A DNA stretch of 5,417 bases. Source: Prevotellaceae bacterium. GTDB lineage: Bacteria; Bacteroidota; Bacteroidia; Bacteroidales; UBA932. Both the position numbers and the translations under genes were made by a program. The notes beneath the pieces were generated by a model. It did not search any database. It saw only the letters and a program-made list of their open reading frames with translations, and was not told where the DNA came from. The stretch's first letter is position 1, and each line of letters begins with the position of its first letter. The stretch spans positions 1-5,417 of the forward strand of contig JAISPE010000322.1 of the NCBI GenBank assembly GCA_031275145.1. Reading direction: 5' to 3'. Shown in pieces: positions 1 through 5,390 of the stretch.

Positions 1-41
1 ATTTGCAACATGATAGTTAAAAATAATATTAGTGTAATAAG

Positions 42-605
42 ATGAAAAAGATTGGTTTAGGACTGTTTATAGCGTTAGGATTTTTTGCTTCGTGCGGCGA
101 AAGATACGAAGAACCGAGAGGAATGGACTTCGACGGCACGTGGACTCTCGTCGAATCTTATGTTGATACAGTAAAAGTTGATATCCACAGAGGGAAATTT
201 TTGACGGCAAGGAAATTTGAAAGCGAAAACCTTTTGCTGTTCTACTCGGGAGCTTTGTATGATTCTTCATTTTTCTTTAGAGTTCAGAATAATAACCTTT
301 ACGTTCGTCGGGTTTTGGATTCCGTTGATGTAATACACAGATACTATTTGACTGATTCGACAGGCAATGAGGTATTGGATGCAACGGGCAATAGAATCCC
401 CGTAATTGATACCATACGGGATGCCCAAAAGCCATTGCACCCCGAAACGGATTATTCTCCCGAAAAATATTACGGTACATATTCTTTCAATGAAGGAGCA
501 CAATTGACATTGACCATAAATCGCTATTTTACCGATGCAAGCGGTGCGCCGACAACAACACTGTATGGACGTGACGTATATGTCCGTCCCGTTGAAAAGG
601 AATGA
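42..605 (+). CDS. Small lipoprotein of unknown function, possibly lipocalin-like
   Basis: This 187-residue protein starts with a lipoprotein signal: Lys2-Lys3, a hydrophobic stretch (about residues 4-16) and a lipobox-like F-A-S-C with Cys18 as the probable lipidated residue. Signal peptidase II would cleave before Cys18. The next residues include several acids (Glu20, Glu23, Glu24), loosely like the acidic surface-export signals of Bacteroidota lipoproteins, so the protein may sit on the outer membrane, possibly facing outwards. The mature part is rich in alternating hydrophobic residues and contains G-T-W at 32-34 shortly after the start, a motif found at the N-terminus of lipocalin-like beta barrels; that fold is only a suggestion. 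I do not recognise the family. The ATG at 42 is chosen because it gives a complete signal peptide. No promoter is complete in the window, but TTTG at 2-5 could be the right half of a -7 box cut by the window edge. It lies 190 bases before the next gene and is probably a separate transcript. Confidence 0.85.
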   Translation: MKKIGLGLFIALGFFASCGERYEEPRGMDFDGTWTLVESYVDTVKVDIHRGKFLTARKFESENLLLFYSGALYDSSFFFRVQNNNLYVRRVLDSVDVIHRYYLTDSTGNEVLDATGNRIPVIDTIRDAQKPLHPETDYSPEKYYGTYSFNEGAQLTLTINRYFTDASGAPTTTLYGRDVYVRPVEKE

Positions 606-646
606 CGGGTGTCAATATTCTGTCGTTTTTTGAAAAATATGGAATA

Positions 647-658
647 CGGAAAAATCCG
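647..658 (+). terminator. Weak hairpin after the lipoprotein gene
   Basis: CGGA-AAAA-TCCG is a perfect 4-bp stem with an A4 loop, 41 bases after the lipoprotein stop codon, followed by the T-rich GCAATTTTATTT. It could help end the upstream transcript, but the stem is short and the T run interrupted, so the call is tentative. A second small inverted repeat, TGAC/GTCA, overlaps the stop codon at 603-614. Confidence 0.2.
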
Positions 659-736
659 GCAATTTTATTTATCAATAAGATAGCCATGATATACAAAGAA
701 TTGTCGGTTAAATATACTGTTTTCTAATATTTTTAT

Positions 737-744
737 TATCTTTG
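737..744 (+). promoter_or_regulatory. Bacteroidota-type -7 promoter box (TAnnTTTG)
   Basis: TATCTTTG matches the TAnnTTTG -7 consensus recognised by the Bacteroidota primary sigma factor. It lies 51 bases before the ATG at 796, giving a predicted leader of roughly 45 bases. A -33 TTTG at the expected spacing is not clear; the surroundings are very AT-rich. The box overlaps a TTG codon in frame with the gene, so the longer reading frame beginning at 742 would start inside the promoter, which supports the ATG at 796 as the true start. This is the only convincing promoter seen upstream of the four-gene cluster ending with murA. Confidence 0.65.
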
Positions 745-795
745 CCCCAAATTTTAGTATTTGGTGAAGATTGTTTAATAAATATTTTATTTCAG

Positions 796-1623
796 ATGGA
801 AAGTCCAAAAGTATTGTTTGTCAGTTCGGAAATTTCTCCTTATTTACCGGAAAGCGCTGTTTCGAGCGTATGTCAGCAGCTACCGTCCGCAATTCAGGAA
901 AAAGGTTTCGAGATAAGAACTTTTATGCCCCGTTTCGGTTGTATAAACGAACGTCGCAACCAGTTGCACGAAGTAATCCGTCTTTCGGGATTAAATTTGA
1001 TTATCAACGATTCGGATCATCCTCTGATAATTAAAGTAGCATCAATATCTGCGGCAAGAATGCAGATATACTTTATTGATAACGACGATTATTTTCAGAG
1101 GAAAACACTGTATAAGAACGACGACGGAGCATGGTTTCCCGATAACGACGAACGCTCGATATTCTTTGTAAGAGGAGTTTTGGAAACGGTGCGCAAACTT
1201 CGCTGGTCGCCAGACATCATCCATTGTCACGGCTGGTTTTCATATATTCTGGCTCTTTACCTGAGGAAATCGTTTAAGGACGATCCCTTATATGCCGATT
1301 CCAGAATTATCCTCTCGCTATACGACGAGGCGACTCCGGAAACGTTCGACGAAGATTTCAAAAAGAAAGCCGCAAACGACGGCGTCAAAAACAAAGATCT
1401 GGAAATGATGAACGAGCCGACGTTCGAAAATTTACTCAAGATGTGTATCAACTTTTCGGACGGCATTATCGTGGCGGCGCCCGGTTCAAATGAACAGTAT
1501 ATTCAGTATGCTCTTGAAAACAAGAAGCATGTACTCGAATATCAGTCGCCGGAAGAATATATCGACAAATATGCGGATTTCTACAAAACAGTCGCAAAAA
1601 GAAGAAAAAAGAACAAAATATAA
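796..1623 (+). CDS. Stand-alone GT5-type glycogen/starch-synthase-like N-terminal domain protein, probably not catalytic
   Basis: The 275-residue product resembles the N-terminal Rossmann-like half (starch synthase catalytic domain) of GT5 glycogen synthases. It has K-V-L-F-V-S-S-E-I-S-P at 5-15, the F-M-P-R-F-G loop at 43-48, and H-C-H-G-W at 143-147 in the place of the family's H-x-H-D-W. Full synthases are about 470-500 residues with a second Rossmann domain; here that domain is absent and the protein ends in a basic tail (KRRKKNKI). The family's K-T-G-G-L loop, which contacts ADP-glucose, should follow residue 15 but reads Y-L-P-E-S-A-V-S-S-V, so the key Lys and Gly residues are missing. 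A normal synthase reaction is therefore unlikely, and a binding or scaffolding role is possible. Databases would probably label it glycogen synthase, which overstates the evidence. The start at 796 is preferred over an upstream TTG at 742 because homology begins just after it and the promoter box covers 742. It is the first gene of the cluster; the next begins 6 bases after its stop. Confidence 0.85.
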   Translation: MESPKVLFVSSEISPYLPESAVSSVCQQLPSAIQEKGFEIRTFMPRFGCINERRNQLHEVIRLSGLNLIINDSDHPLIIKVASISAARMQIYFIDNDDYFQRKTLYKNDDGAWFPDNDERSIFFVRGVLETVRKLRWSPDIIHCHGWFSYILALYLRKSFKDDPLYADSRIILSLYDEATPETFDEDFKKKAANDGVKNKDLEMMNEPTFENLLKMCINFSDGIIVAAPGSNEQYIQYALENKKHVLEYQSPEEYIDKYADFYKTVAKRRKKNKI

Positions 1624-1629
1624 ACCCAC

Positions 1630-2334
1630 ATGGAAAGTGATCAAAATCATTCGAATCAAAGTTTGAAAAACGACATCGTCGTGATGTTGAAAGAGAAATC
1701 AACAGTCAAACAGCAGGTTTACGACAATACATTCGAAACGTTTTCGATACTTAAAGATGTATTGCACGAGTTGATAAACGATGTAAACGACGAAATTCTG
1801 GATACAGACCGGAGAATCAAACTGGATTACAGAGACAGAGGCAAGTTTGAAGCCGAAGCTAAAATTGCAGAAGACATACTGATTTTCAGTATGCATTCCA
1901 ATGTCTTTGAATTTGACAGAGACCATCTGGTGTGGAAAACATCATACGTGCAAAAAAACCGGCTGAACTCGTACTGCGGAATCGTAAGCATCTACAATTT
2001 CCTGTCCGACTCGTTCAAATACAATAGAATAAATGATCTCGGATATCTTATAGGACGGATATTCATCAATCGCGAAAAACATTATTTCGTAGAAGGCAAA
2101 CGGCAAATGAACTGTCTTAACAATTTCTCAACTCAGATAATCGACGAAAACGAAATCAGGATAATTCTCGAAAAAGCAATTCATTATGCCCTGCATTTCG
2201 ATTTACTGACGCCTCCTTACGATACGGTTAAGATTGCAACGGTTGAACAGCTGAATGCAAAAATCGAAAACGGAAAATTACAAACAGGAAAACGTCTTGG
2301 ATTCAGGTTTGAATCGGACGATATATTATTATAA
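1630..2334 (+). CDS. Conserved-looking protein of unknown function
   Basis: This 234-residue protein has no family I can name. It has no signal peptide or transmembrane segment, so it is predicted to be cytoplasmic. The N-terminal 80 residues are charged and probably helical. The centre holds the most distinctive stretch: F-E-F-D-R-D-H at 93-99, then Y-C-G-I-V-S-I-Y-N-F-L-S-D-S-F-K-Y-N-R at 115-133, then L-G-Y-L-I-G-R-I-F-I-N at 137-147 and H-Y-F-V-E-G-K-R-Q at 151-159. I believe similar proteins occur beside DUF4290 genes in other Bacteroidales, but this is recollection. The ATG at 1630 lies 6 bases after the previous stop; an internal ATG at 1684 (Met19) is an alternative start. Position between the GT5-like gene and the DUF4290 gene suggests co-transcription with murA. 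No catalytic motif is evident. Confidence 0.85.
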   Translation: MESDQNHSNQSLKNDIVVMLKEKSTVKQQVYDNTFETFSILKDVLHELINDVNDEILDTDRRIKLDYRDRGKFEAEAKIAEDILIFSMHSNVFEFDRDHLVWKTSYVQKNRLNSYCGIVSIYNFLSDSFKYNRINDLGYLIGRIFINREKHYFVEGKRQMNCLNNFSTQIIDENEIRIILEKAIHYALHFDLLTPPYDTVKIATVEQLNAKIENGKLQTGKRLGFRFESDDILL

Positions 2335-2348
2335 AATATTTTTTTATC

Positions 2349-2969
2349 ATGGATTATAACACTCAAAGAAAAAAATTGGCGCTCCCCGAATACGGACGGT
2401 CTATTCACAAAATGGTCGACTGGGTTACAACAATCGAAGATCGCGACGAACGAAACAGTCAAATACGCGCTGTTATCACGGTTATGGGAAATATGAATCC
2501 TCATTTGAGGGACGTGAACGATTTCAAACATAAACTTTGGGATCACGTGCACCTAATGTCGGATTTCAAAATTGATATTGATTCCCCTTTCCCCATTCCT
2601 ACAAAGGAAAGTTTTAATACGCCGATACACGTTATCCCTTATGCCTCGGAGCCGATAAAAGTGCGACATTACGGACGGAATATTCAGCTGATGATAAACA
2701 AAATAGCCGGCGCCGAAGATTCCGAATCAAGGGGAAAATCACTGCTTATGCTTGCCAATCACATGAAAAAGTCGTATGTTACATGGAACAAGGAAACCAT
2801 AAGCGATGACATCATTTTCAGAGACATTGAATTTCTCTCGGGCGGGAAAATTAAAATTTCGCCGGATACCAAACTTGCGCCGGCATACAATTTGAATATC
2901 AGTACTACCCCACCGGCTCCTGCAAAAGGCAGCAACAGTGGCAGTAAAAAGGCAAAAAAGAAAAAATAA
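2349..2969 (+). CDS. DUF4290 family protein
   Basis: The 206-residue product matches what I know of DUF4290, a Bacteroidota family of unknown function usually encoded just before murA. Typical features are the start M-D-Y-N-T-Q-R-K-K-L-x-L-P-E-Y-G-R at 1-17, M-G-N-M-N-P-H-L-R-D at 46-55, H-K-L-W-D-H at 61-66, and Y-G-R-N-I-Q-L-M-I at 108-116. The conserved part ends near residue 175. The tail is low-complexity, with Pro/Ala/Gly/Ser followed by a Lys-rich end (KKAKKKK), which may bind nucleic acid or acidic surfaces, though such tails vary freely. There is no signal peptide or membrane segment. The ATG follows the previous stop by 14 bases, in an AT-rich gap without a clear Shine-Dalgarno sequence. 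murA begins 10 bases after its stop, so translation of the two may be linked. The biochemical role is unknown. Confidence 0.9.
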   Translation: MDYNTQRKKLALPEYGRSIHKMVDWVTTIEDRDERNSQIRAVITVMGNMNPHLRDVNDFKHKLWDHVHLMSDFKIDIDSPFPIPTKESFNTPIHVIPYASEPIKVRHYGRNIQLMINKIAGAEDSESRGKSLLMLANHMKKSYVTWNKETISDDIIFRDIEFLSGGKIKISPDTKLAPAYNLNISTTPPAPAKGSNSGSKKAKKKK

Positions 2970-2979
2970 ATAACTGAAA

Positions 2980-4290
2980 ATGGCAACTTTCGAGGTAACA
3001 GGGGGATTGTCTCTGCATGGGGAAATTGTTCCTCAGGGAGCCAAGAACGAGGCATTGCAAACGATTTGTGCCGTATTGCTTACCGAGAATAAAGTTACCG
3101 TCGAAAATGTGCCTCCTATTCTGGACGTTAACAGCATGATTGAATTGCTGGCCGAAATGGGCGTCACTGTCGAAAAAATATCGGAAACGGCTTATTCTTT
3201 TGAAGCTAAATCAATAGATTTCGAGTATCTTCAAACCCCGCAGTTCAGAAAAAAAGCGACAGGACTGAGAGGTTCCATTATGATTGTCGGACCCTTGCTG
3301 GCGCGTTTCGGAAAAGCTTTTGCTCCGAAACCCGGAGGAGACAAAATCGGACGCCGTCGTCTTGATACTCACTTTATCGGATTCCAAAATCTTGGAGCAA
3401 GTTTTGAATATGACGCGGCTACCTCTTTTTATAAAGTTGAAGCCCGGACTTTGAAGGGTACATATATGCTGCTTGACGAAGCCTCGGTAACCGGTACGGC
3501 AAATATCATTATGGCGGCCGTACTTGCAAAAGGAACGACAACCATCTATAACGCTGCATGCGAGCCTTATATACAGCAATTGTGTAAAATGCTGGTACGG
3601 ATGGGCGCGAAAATACAGGGCACAGGCTCTAACCTTCTAACTATCGAGGGAGTAGAGCGCCTTTCGGGAACTACGCACCGGATTTTACCCGATATGATTG
3701 AAATCGGCAGTTTCATCGGAATGGCGGCAATGACCCGGAGCGAAATTACGATTAAAGATGTGTCGATTAATGATCTGGGTATTATTCCGGCTCAATTCAA
3801 GCGATTAGGCATCAACCTCGAAGTTCGTGACGACGATATTTTTGTGCCTGTGCAGGAATCGTATGAGATAGAGAGTTTTATTGACGGCTCGATAATGACT
3901 ATTGCCGATGCGCCCTGGCCCGGTCTCACTCCCGATTTGCTTAGCGTTTTTCTTGTTGTGGCCACTCAGGCCAAAGGCAGTGTGCTGATACATCAGAAAA
4001 TGTTCGAAAGCCGTCTGTTTTTCGTTGATAAATTGATAGATATGGGCGCGCAAATTATACTTTGCGATCCTCACAGAGCTACAGTCATCGGTCATAACAG
4101 AAAAATAAAACTGAAAGCCACAATGATGACTTCCCCCGATATTCGTGCCGGCGTTGCCCTGCTCATTGCTGCGATGTCGGCAAAAGGTACAAGCATTATC
4201 CACAATATCGACCAGATAGACAGAGGATACGCCAAAATAGACGAACGCCTCAACGCTTTAGGCGCACATATTAAAAGAATTATAAACTGA
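2980..4290 (+). CDS. murA: UDP-N-acetylglucosamine 1-carboxyvinyltransferase, Asp-type (predicted fosfomycin-insensitive)
   Basis: MurA transfers enolpyruvate from phosphoenolpyruvate to UDP-GlcNAc, the first committed step of peptidoglycan synthesis, in the cytoplasm. The 436-residue protein is complete and slightly longer than the 419 residues of E. coli MurA. Landmarks in order (E. coli equivalents in brackets, placed by eye) are Lys22-Asn23 in Q-G-A-K-N-E-A (K22, N23), Arg97 in L-R-G-S-I (R91), Arg126 (R120), Asp319 in T-P-D-L (D305) and Arg389 in D-I-R-A-G (R397). The catalytic loop reads P-G-G-D-K-I-G-R-R-R-L-D-T-H at 118-131. Asp121 (codon GAC, 3340-3342) replaces Cys115, the residue fosfomycin alkylates. 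Asp at this site occurs naturally in Mycobacterium tuberculosis and Chlamydia MurA, and C115D E. coli MurA is active and resistant. The enzyme is thus expected to work but resist fosfomycin. It is the last gene of the cluster; the rimM gene I would expect next in many relatives is not there. Confidence 0.97.
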   Translation: MATFEVTGGLSLHGEIVPQGAKNEALQTICAVLLTENKVTVENVPPILDVNSMIELLAEMGVTVEKISETAYSFEAKSIDFEYLQTPQFRKKATGLRGSIMIVGPLLARFGKAFAPKPGGDKIGRRRLDTHFIGFQNLGASFEYDAATSFYKVEARTLKGTYMLLDEASVTGTANIIMAAVLAKGTTTIYNAACEPYIQQLCKMLVRMGAKIQGTGSNLLTIEGVERLSGTTHRILPDMIEIGSFIGMAAMTRSEITIKDVSINDLGIIPAQFKRLGINLEVRDDDIFVPVQESYEIESFIDGSIMTIADAPWPGLTPDLLSVFLVVATQAKGSVLIHQKMFESRLFFVDKLIDMGAQIILCDPHRATVIGHNRKIKLKATMMTSPDIRAGVALLIAAMSAKGTSIIHNIDQIDRGYAKIDERLNALGAHIKRIIN

Positions 4291-4307
4291 TAAAGGTTTT
4301 TCAGTTT
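4284..4307 (+). terminator. Hairpin overlapping the murA stop codon
   Basis: AAACTGA at 4284-4290 and TCAGTTT at 4301-4307 are perfect 7-base inverted arms around a 10-base loop containing T5. The left arm includes the murA stop codon TGA. No T run follows the right arm, so it is not a classical intrinsic terminator, but it could stabilise the 3' end of the murA message or contribute to termination. Confidence 0.3.
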
Positions 4308-4355
4308 GTCATGTCCCGAAACAGGTTTACACTCAAAATCAGGACAGAATGACAA
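4306..4355. repeat. Interrupted inverted repeat TTGTCAT-GTCC / GGAC-ATGACAA
   Basis: TTGTCAT plus GTCC (4306-4316) is complementary to GGAC (4342-4345) plus ATGACAA (4349-4355), with a 3-base bulge AGA and a 25-base spacer. It shares two bases with the preceding hairpin, so the two could form alternatively. The right side continues into AAAGTCGAAGAAG. Arms with TGTCAT resemble small dispersed repeats common in Bacteroidota genomes, which is an impression and not a match I could check. Confidence 0.35.
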
Positions 4356-4410
4356 AAGTCGAAGAAGTTTATCTACTGTACGGTATTTGTTTTAAAAAAG
4401 TGTTTTTTGA

Positions 4411-4423
4411 ACCCGACAGGGGT
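4411..4423. repeat. Short palindrome, copy 1 (ACCC-gacag-GGGT)
   Basis: ACCCGACAGGGGT forms a 4-bp GC-rich stem. Its context, GAACCCGACAGGGGTGTAA, resembles the element at 4479-4491: a purine-rich GAA lead, a CCC/GGG hairpin, then TG. The two may be diverged members of one small palindromic repeat family. Confidence 0.4.
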
Positions 4424-4478
4424 GTAAAAAATATCGAATATTATGAAAAAAGCACCGTTCTGTTTTCGAATGAATGAA

Positions 4479-4491
4479 ATCCCATAGGGAT
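4479..4491. repeat. Short palindrome, copy 2 (ATCCC-ata-GGGAT)
   Basis: ATCCCATAGGGAT is a perfect 5-bp inverted repeat with a 3-base loop. It is followed directly by a second palindrome, GACATGTC (4492-4499). The sequence GAAATCCCATAGGGATGACAT looks like a small repeat I associate with intergenic DNA of Bacteroidota, typically AATCCCGTAGGGAT; that association is from memory. Confidence 0.45.
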
Positions 4492-4531
4492 GACATGTCG
4501 ATCTTCGTTTAAACTGTTGAAAATATTCCGG

Positions 4532-4545
4532 AGCTTACGGCAAGG
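4532..4545. repeat. Direct repeat AGCTTACGGCAAGG, copy 1
   Basis: Identical 14-base sequence recurs at 4680-4693, 148 bases downstream in the same orientation. Here it follows TTCCGG and precedes ATGATATC. The match is exact over 14 bases and ends abruptly on both sides. Confidence 0.6.
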
Positions 4546-4679
4546 ATGATATCATTAATAATCTAATTATACGATCTTTACATTTTAATTATATGAACGG
4601 AGGGAAACTTCAGTATTTGCGATGTATCTGTTGTAATGGGGGGGATAGTATTGGAGTTCTTAAATTGACATTGTGCTTT

Positions 4680-4693
4680 AGCTTACGGCAAGG
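4680..4693. repeat. Direct repeat AGCTTACGGCAAGG, copy 2
   Basis: Second copy of the 14-base repeat at 4532-4545. It lies 12 bases upstream of the hairpin at 4706-4723, so that copy and hairpin may belong to one structured element; copy 1 has no equivalent hairpin beside it. Confidence 0.6.
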
Positions 4694-4705
4694 GTACCTG
4701 CGAGA

Positions 4706-4723
4706 CTTGCTGTGCGCAGCAGG
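4706..4723 (+). other. 7-bp hairpin with a UGCG loop
   Basis: CTTGCTG (4706-4712) pairs with CAGCAGG (4717-4723) around TGCG, with one G-U wobble. As RNA the loop fits the UNCG pattern, although the closing pair is G-C and not the most stable C-G. No T run follows directly, so it is not an obvious terminator. It is the most GC-rich structure in the region and could be part of a small RNA. Confidence 0.4.
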
Positions 4724-4786
4724 AGAAAGTTCTATGGTTTTTCGAATTAACCTGTTTAATGGGGTATTCATTAGCTCAGTTCAATT

Positions 4787-4809
4787 ACGGTACGAAACGG
4801 ATATTCGCA
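4787..4809. repeat. 23-base direct repeat, copy 1
   Basis: A 23-base segment containing CGAAACGGATATTCGCA recurs at 4897-4919 with a single T/C difference, 110 bases downstream in the same orientation. A further CAGTTCA lies just upstream of both copies (4777-4783 and 4883-4889) with slightly different spacing, so the original unit was probably 33-37 bases. Confidence 0.75.
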
Positions 4810-4828
4810 ATGAAGACCGGACATTGAC

Positions 4829-4841
4829 ATGACACTGTCAT
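4829..4841. repeat. Palindrome ATGACA-C-TGTCAT
   Basis: A perfect 6-base inverted repeat around a single C lies between the two copies of the 23-base repeat. It could be an operator half-site pair or a remnant of a small repeat; its TGTCAT arm also occurs in the inverted repeat just after murA (4307-4312). Confidence 0.4.
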
Positions 4842-4896
4842 ACTAATCATAAACCCTGAATCAAGTTCAGAGACAAAAATCACAGTTCAGACAATG

Positions 4897-4919
4897 ACGG
4901 CACGAAACGGATATTCGCA
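4897..4919. repeat. 23-base direct repeat, copy 2
   Basis: Second copy of the repeat at 4787-4809, identical at 22 of 23 positions. It ends 27 bases before the tandem hairpin array. Two copies with an 87-base gap are too few and too far apart for a CRISPR array. Confidence 0.75.
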
Positions 4920-4968
4920 GGGACGGCGCTGTAATTCCAGGCACGTAAATTTTCTCTTCGATAGCCGG

Positions 4969-4997
4969 AAATTTCTTCTTCGGTAGAAATTTTTTTT
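4969..4997 (+). terminator. Terminator-like hairpin 1 (UUCG tetraloop, T8 run)
   Basis: AAATTTCTTC (4969-4978) pairs with GTAGAAATTT (4983-4992) around the loop TTCG: nine pairs and one U-U mismatch, with the closing pair C-G that makes cUUCGg an exceptionally stable loop. A run of eight T (4990-4997) starts in the right arm and continues past it. This is the layout of an intrinsic terminator on the + strand, though the stem is AT-rich. murA ends almost 700 bases upstream. Confidence 0.45.
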
Positions 4998-5012
4998 CTC
5001 TTCGGTAGCCGG

Positions 5013-5041
5013 AAATTTTCTCTTCGATAGAAATTTTTTTT
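5013..5041 (+). terminator. Terminator-like hairpin 2 (second array unit, T8 run)
   Basis: This is the copy of hairpin 1 one 44-base period later. AAATTTTCT (5013-5021) pairs with AGAAATTT (5029-5036) with one bulged T and a 7-base loop CTTCGAT, again running into eight T (5034-5041). The stem is kept although three bases differ from unit 1, partly by shifting the pairing register. Confidence 0.35.
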
Positions 5042-5147
5042 CTCTTCGGTAGAAATTTCGTTCGGTCTCTTTGGACATAATTAACAGAATTGTCATTTAC
5101 ATCCGGCAAAAACAAATTCGGCAGAAATTTTTTCAATAAAAAATTAT

Positions 5148-5181
5148 TTTGTTCGCCGTATTAAAAAATGTATTACTTTTG
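5148..5181 (+). promoter_or_regulatory. Bacteroidota-type promoter (TTTG ... TAnnTTTG)
   Basis: TACTTTTG at 5174-5181 matches the -7 consensus TAnnTTTG exactly, and TTTG at 5148-5151 can serve as the -33 box with a 22-base spacer, slightly longer than the usual spacing of about 20. Transcription would start near 5188 and run through the AG microsatellite towards the window end. Whatever it drives lies mainly beyond the window unless the tiny reading frame at 5225 or an RNA is the product. Confidence 0.55.
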
Positions 5182-5224
5182 TATCGTGTTTAAGTAATGG
5201 CAGAAATTTAATAAAGATAATGAT

Positions 5225-5374
<150 letters not shown>

Positions 5375-5390
5375 GATATATAAATATATC
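5375..5390. repeat. AT-rich palindrome GATATAT-AA-ATATATC
   Basis: Perfect 7-base arms around AA, beginning 9 bases after the end of the AG tract. It is AT-only except for the outer pair, so it would melt easily. It could be a binding site, an extrusion-prone element or simply a by-product of low-complexity sequence. Confidence 0.4.

Larger units (their letters stand above)
4947..5066 (+). repeat. Tandem array of AAATTT...CTTCGGTAG units
   Basis: Six consecutive units begin with AAATTT and continue through a T/C tract to TTCGRTAG: 4947-4968, 4969-4986, 4987-5012, 5013-5030, 5031-5052 and a partial unit at 5053-5066. Three units carry or lose a trailing CCGG. They pair into a higher-order period of 44 bases (4969-5012 and 5013-5052, the latter lacking CCGG), with three substitutions in the first 18 bases and the next 22 identical. 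Loose further copies of the core lie at 5117-5133 and 5199-5210. Open frames on the minus strand here (K-F-L-P-K-like repeats) arise from the repetition and use a TTG start, so the array is read as non-coding. Confidence 0.8.

Noticed and set aside
742..795. In-frame 18-codon upstream extension of the GT5-like gene from a TTG
   Set aside because: The TTG lies inside the TAnnTTTG promoter box and similarity to the family begins only after the ATG at 796.
771..1034. 87-residue + strand frame inside the GT5-like gene
   Set aside because: Out-of-frame shadow of a gene with clear family similarity; no independent start signals.
4761..4815. tRNA-like start with TAGCTCAGTT resembling a D arm
   Set aside because: No acceptor pairing, anticodon arm or TTCGA-type T arm follows at the right distances.
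4593..4832. 79-residue + strand reading frame after GAACGGAGGG-like sequence
   Set aside because: No recognisable domain, GGAGGG lies inside the frame and not before it, and the frame covers the direct repeats and hairpin, which fit non-coding DNA better.
4787..4919. CRISPR array
   Set aside because: Only two repeat copies with an 87-base gap, no regular spacing and no cas genes nearby.
4867..5136. Minus-strand frames with K-F-L-P-K/E-E-K-I repeats
   Set aside because: The peptide periodicity follows from the tandem DNA array, the longer frame starts at TTG, and unit lengths of 18, 22 and 26 bases do not keep frame as a coding repeat would.
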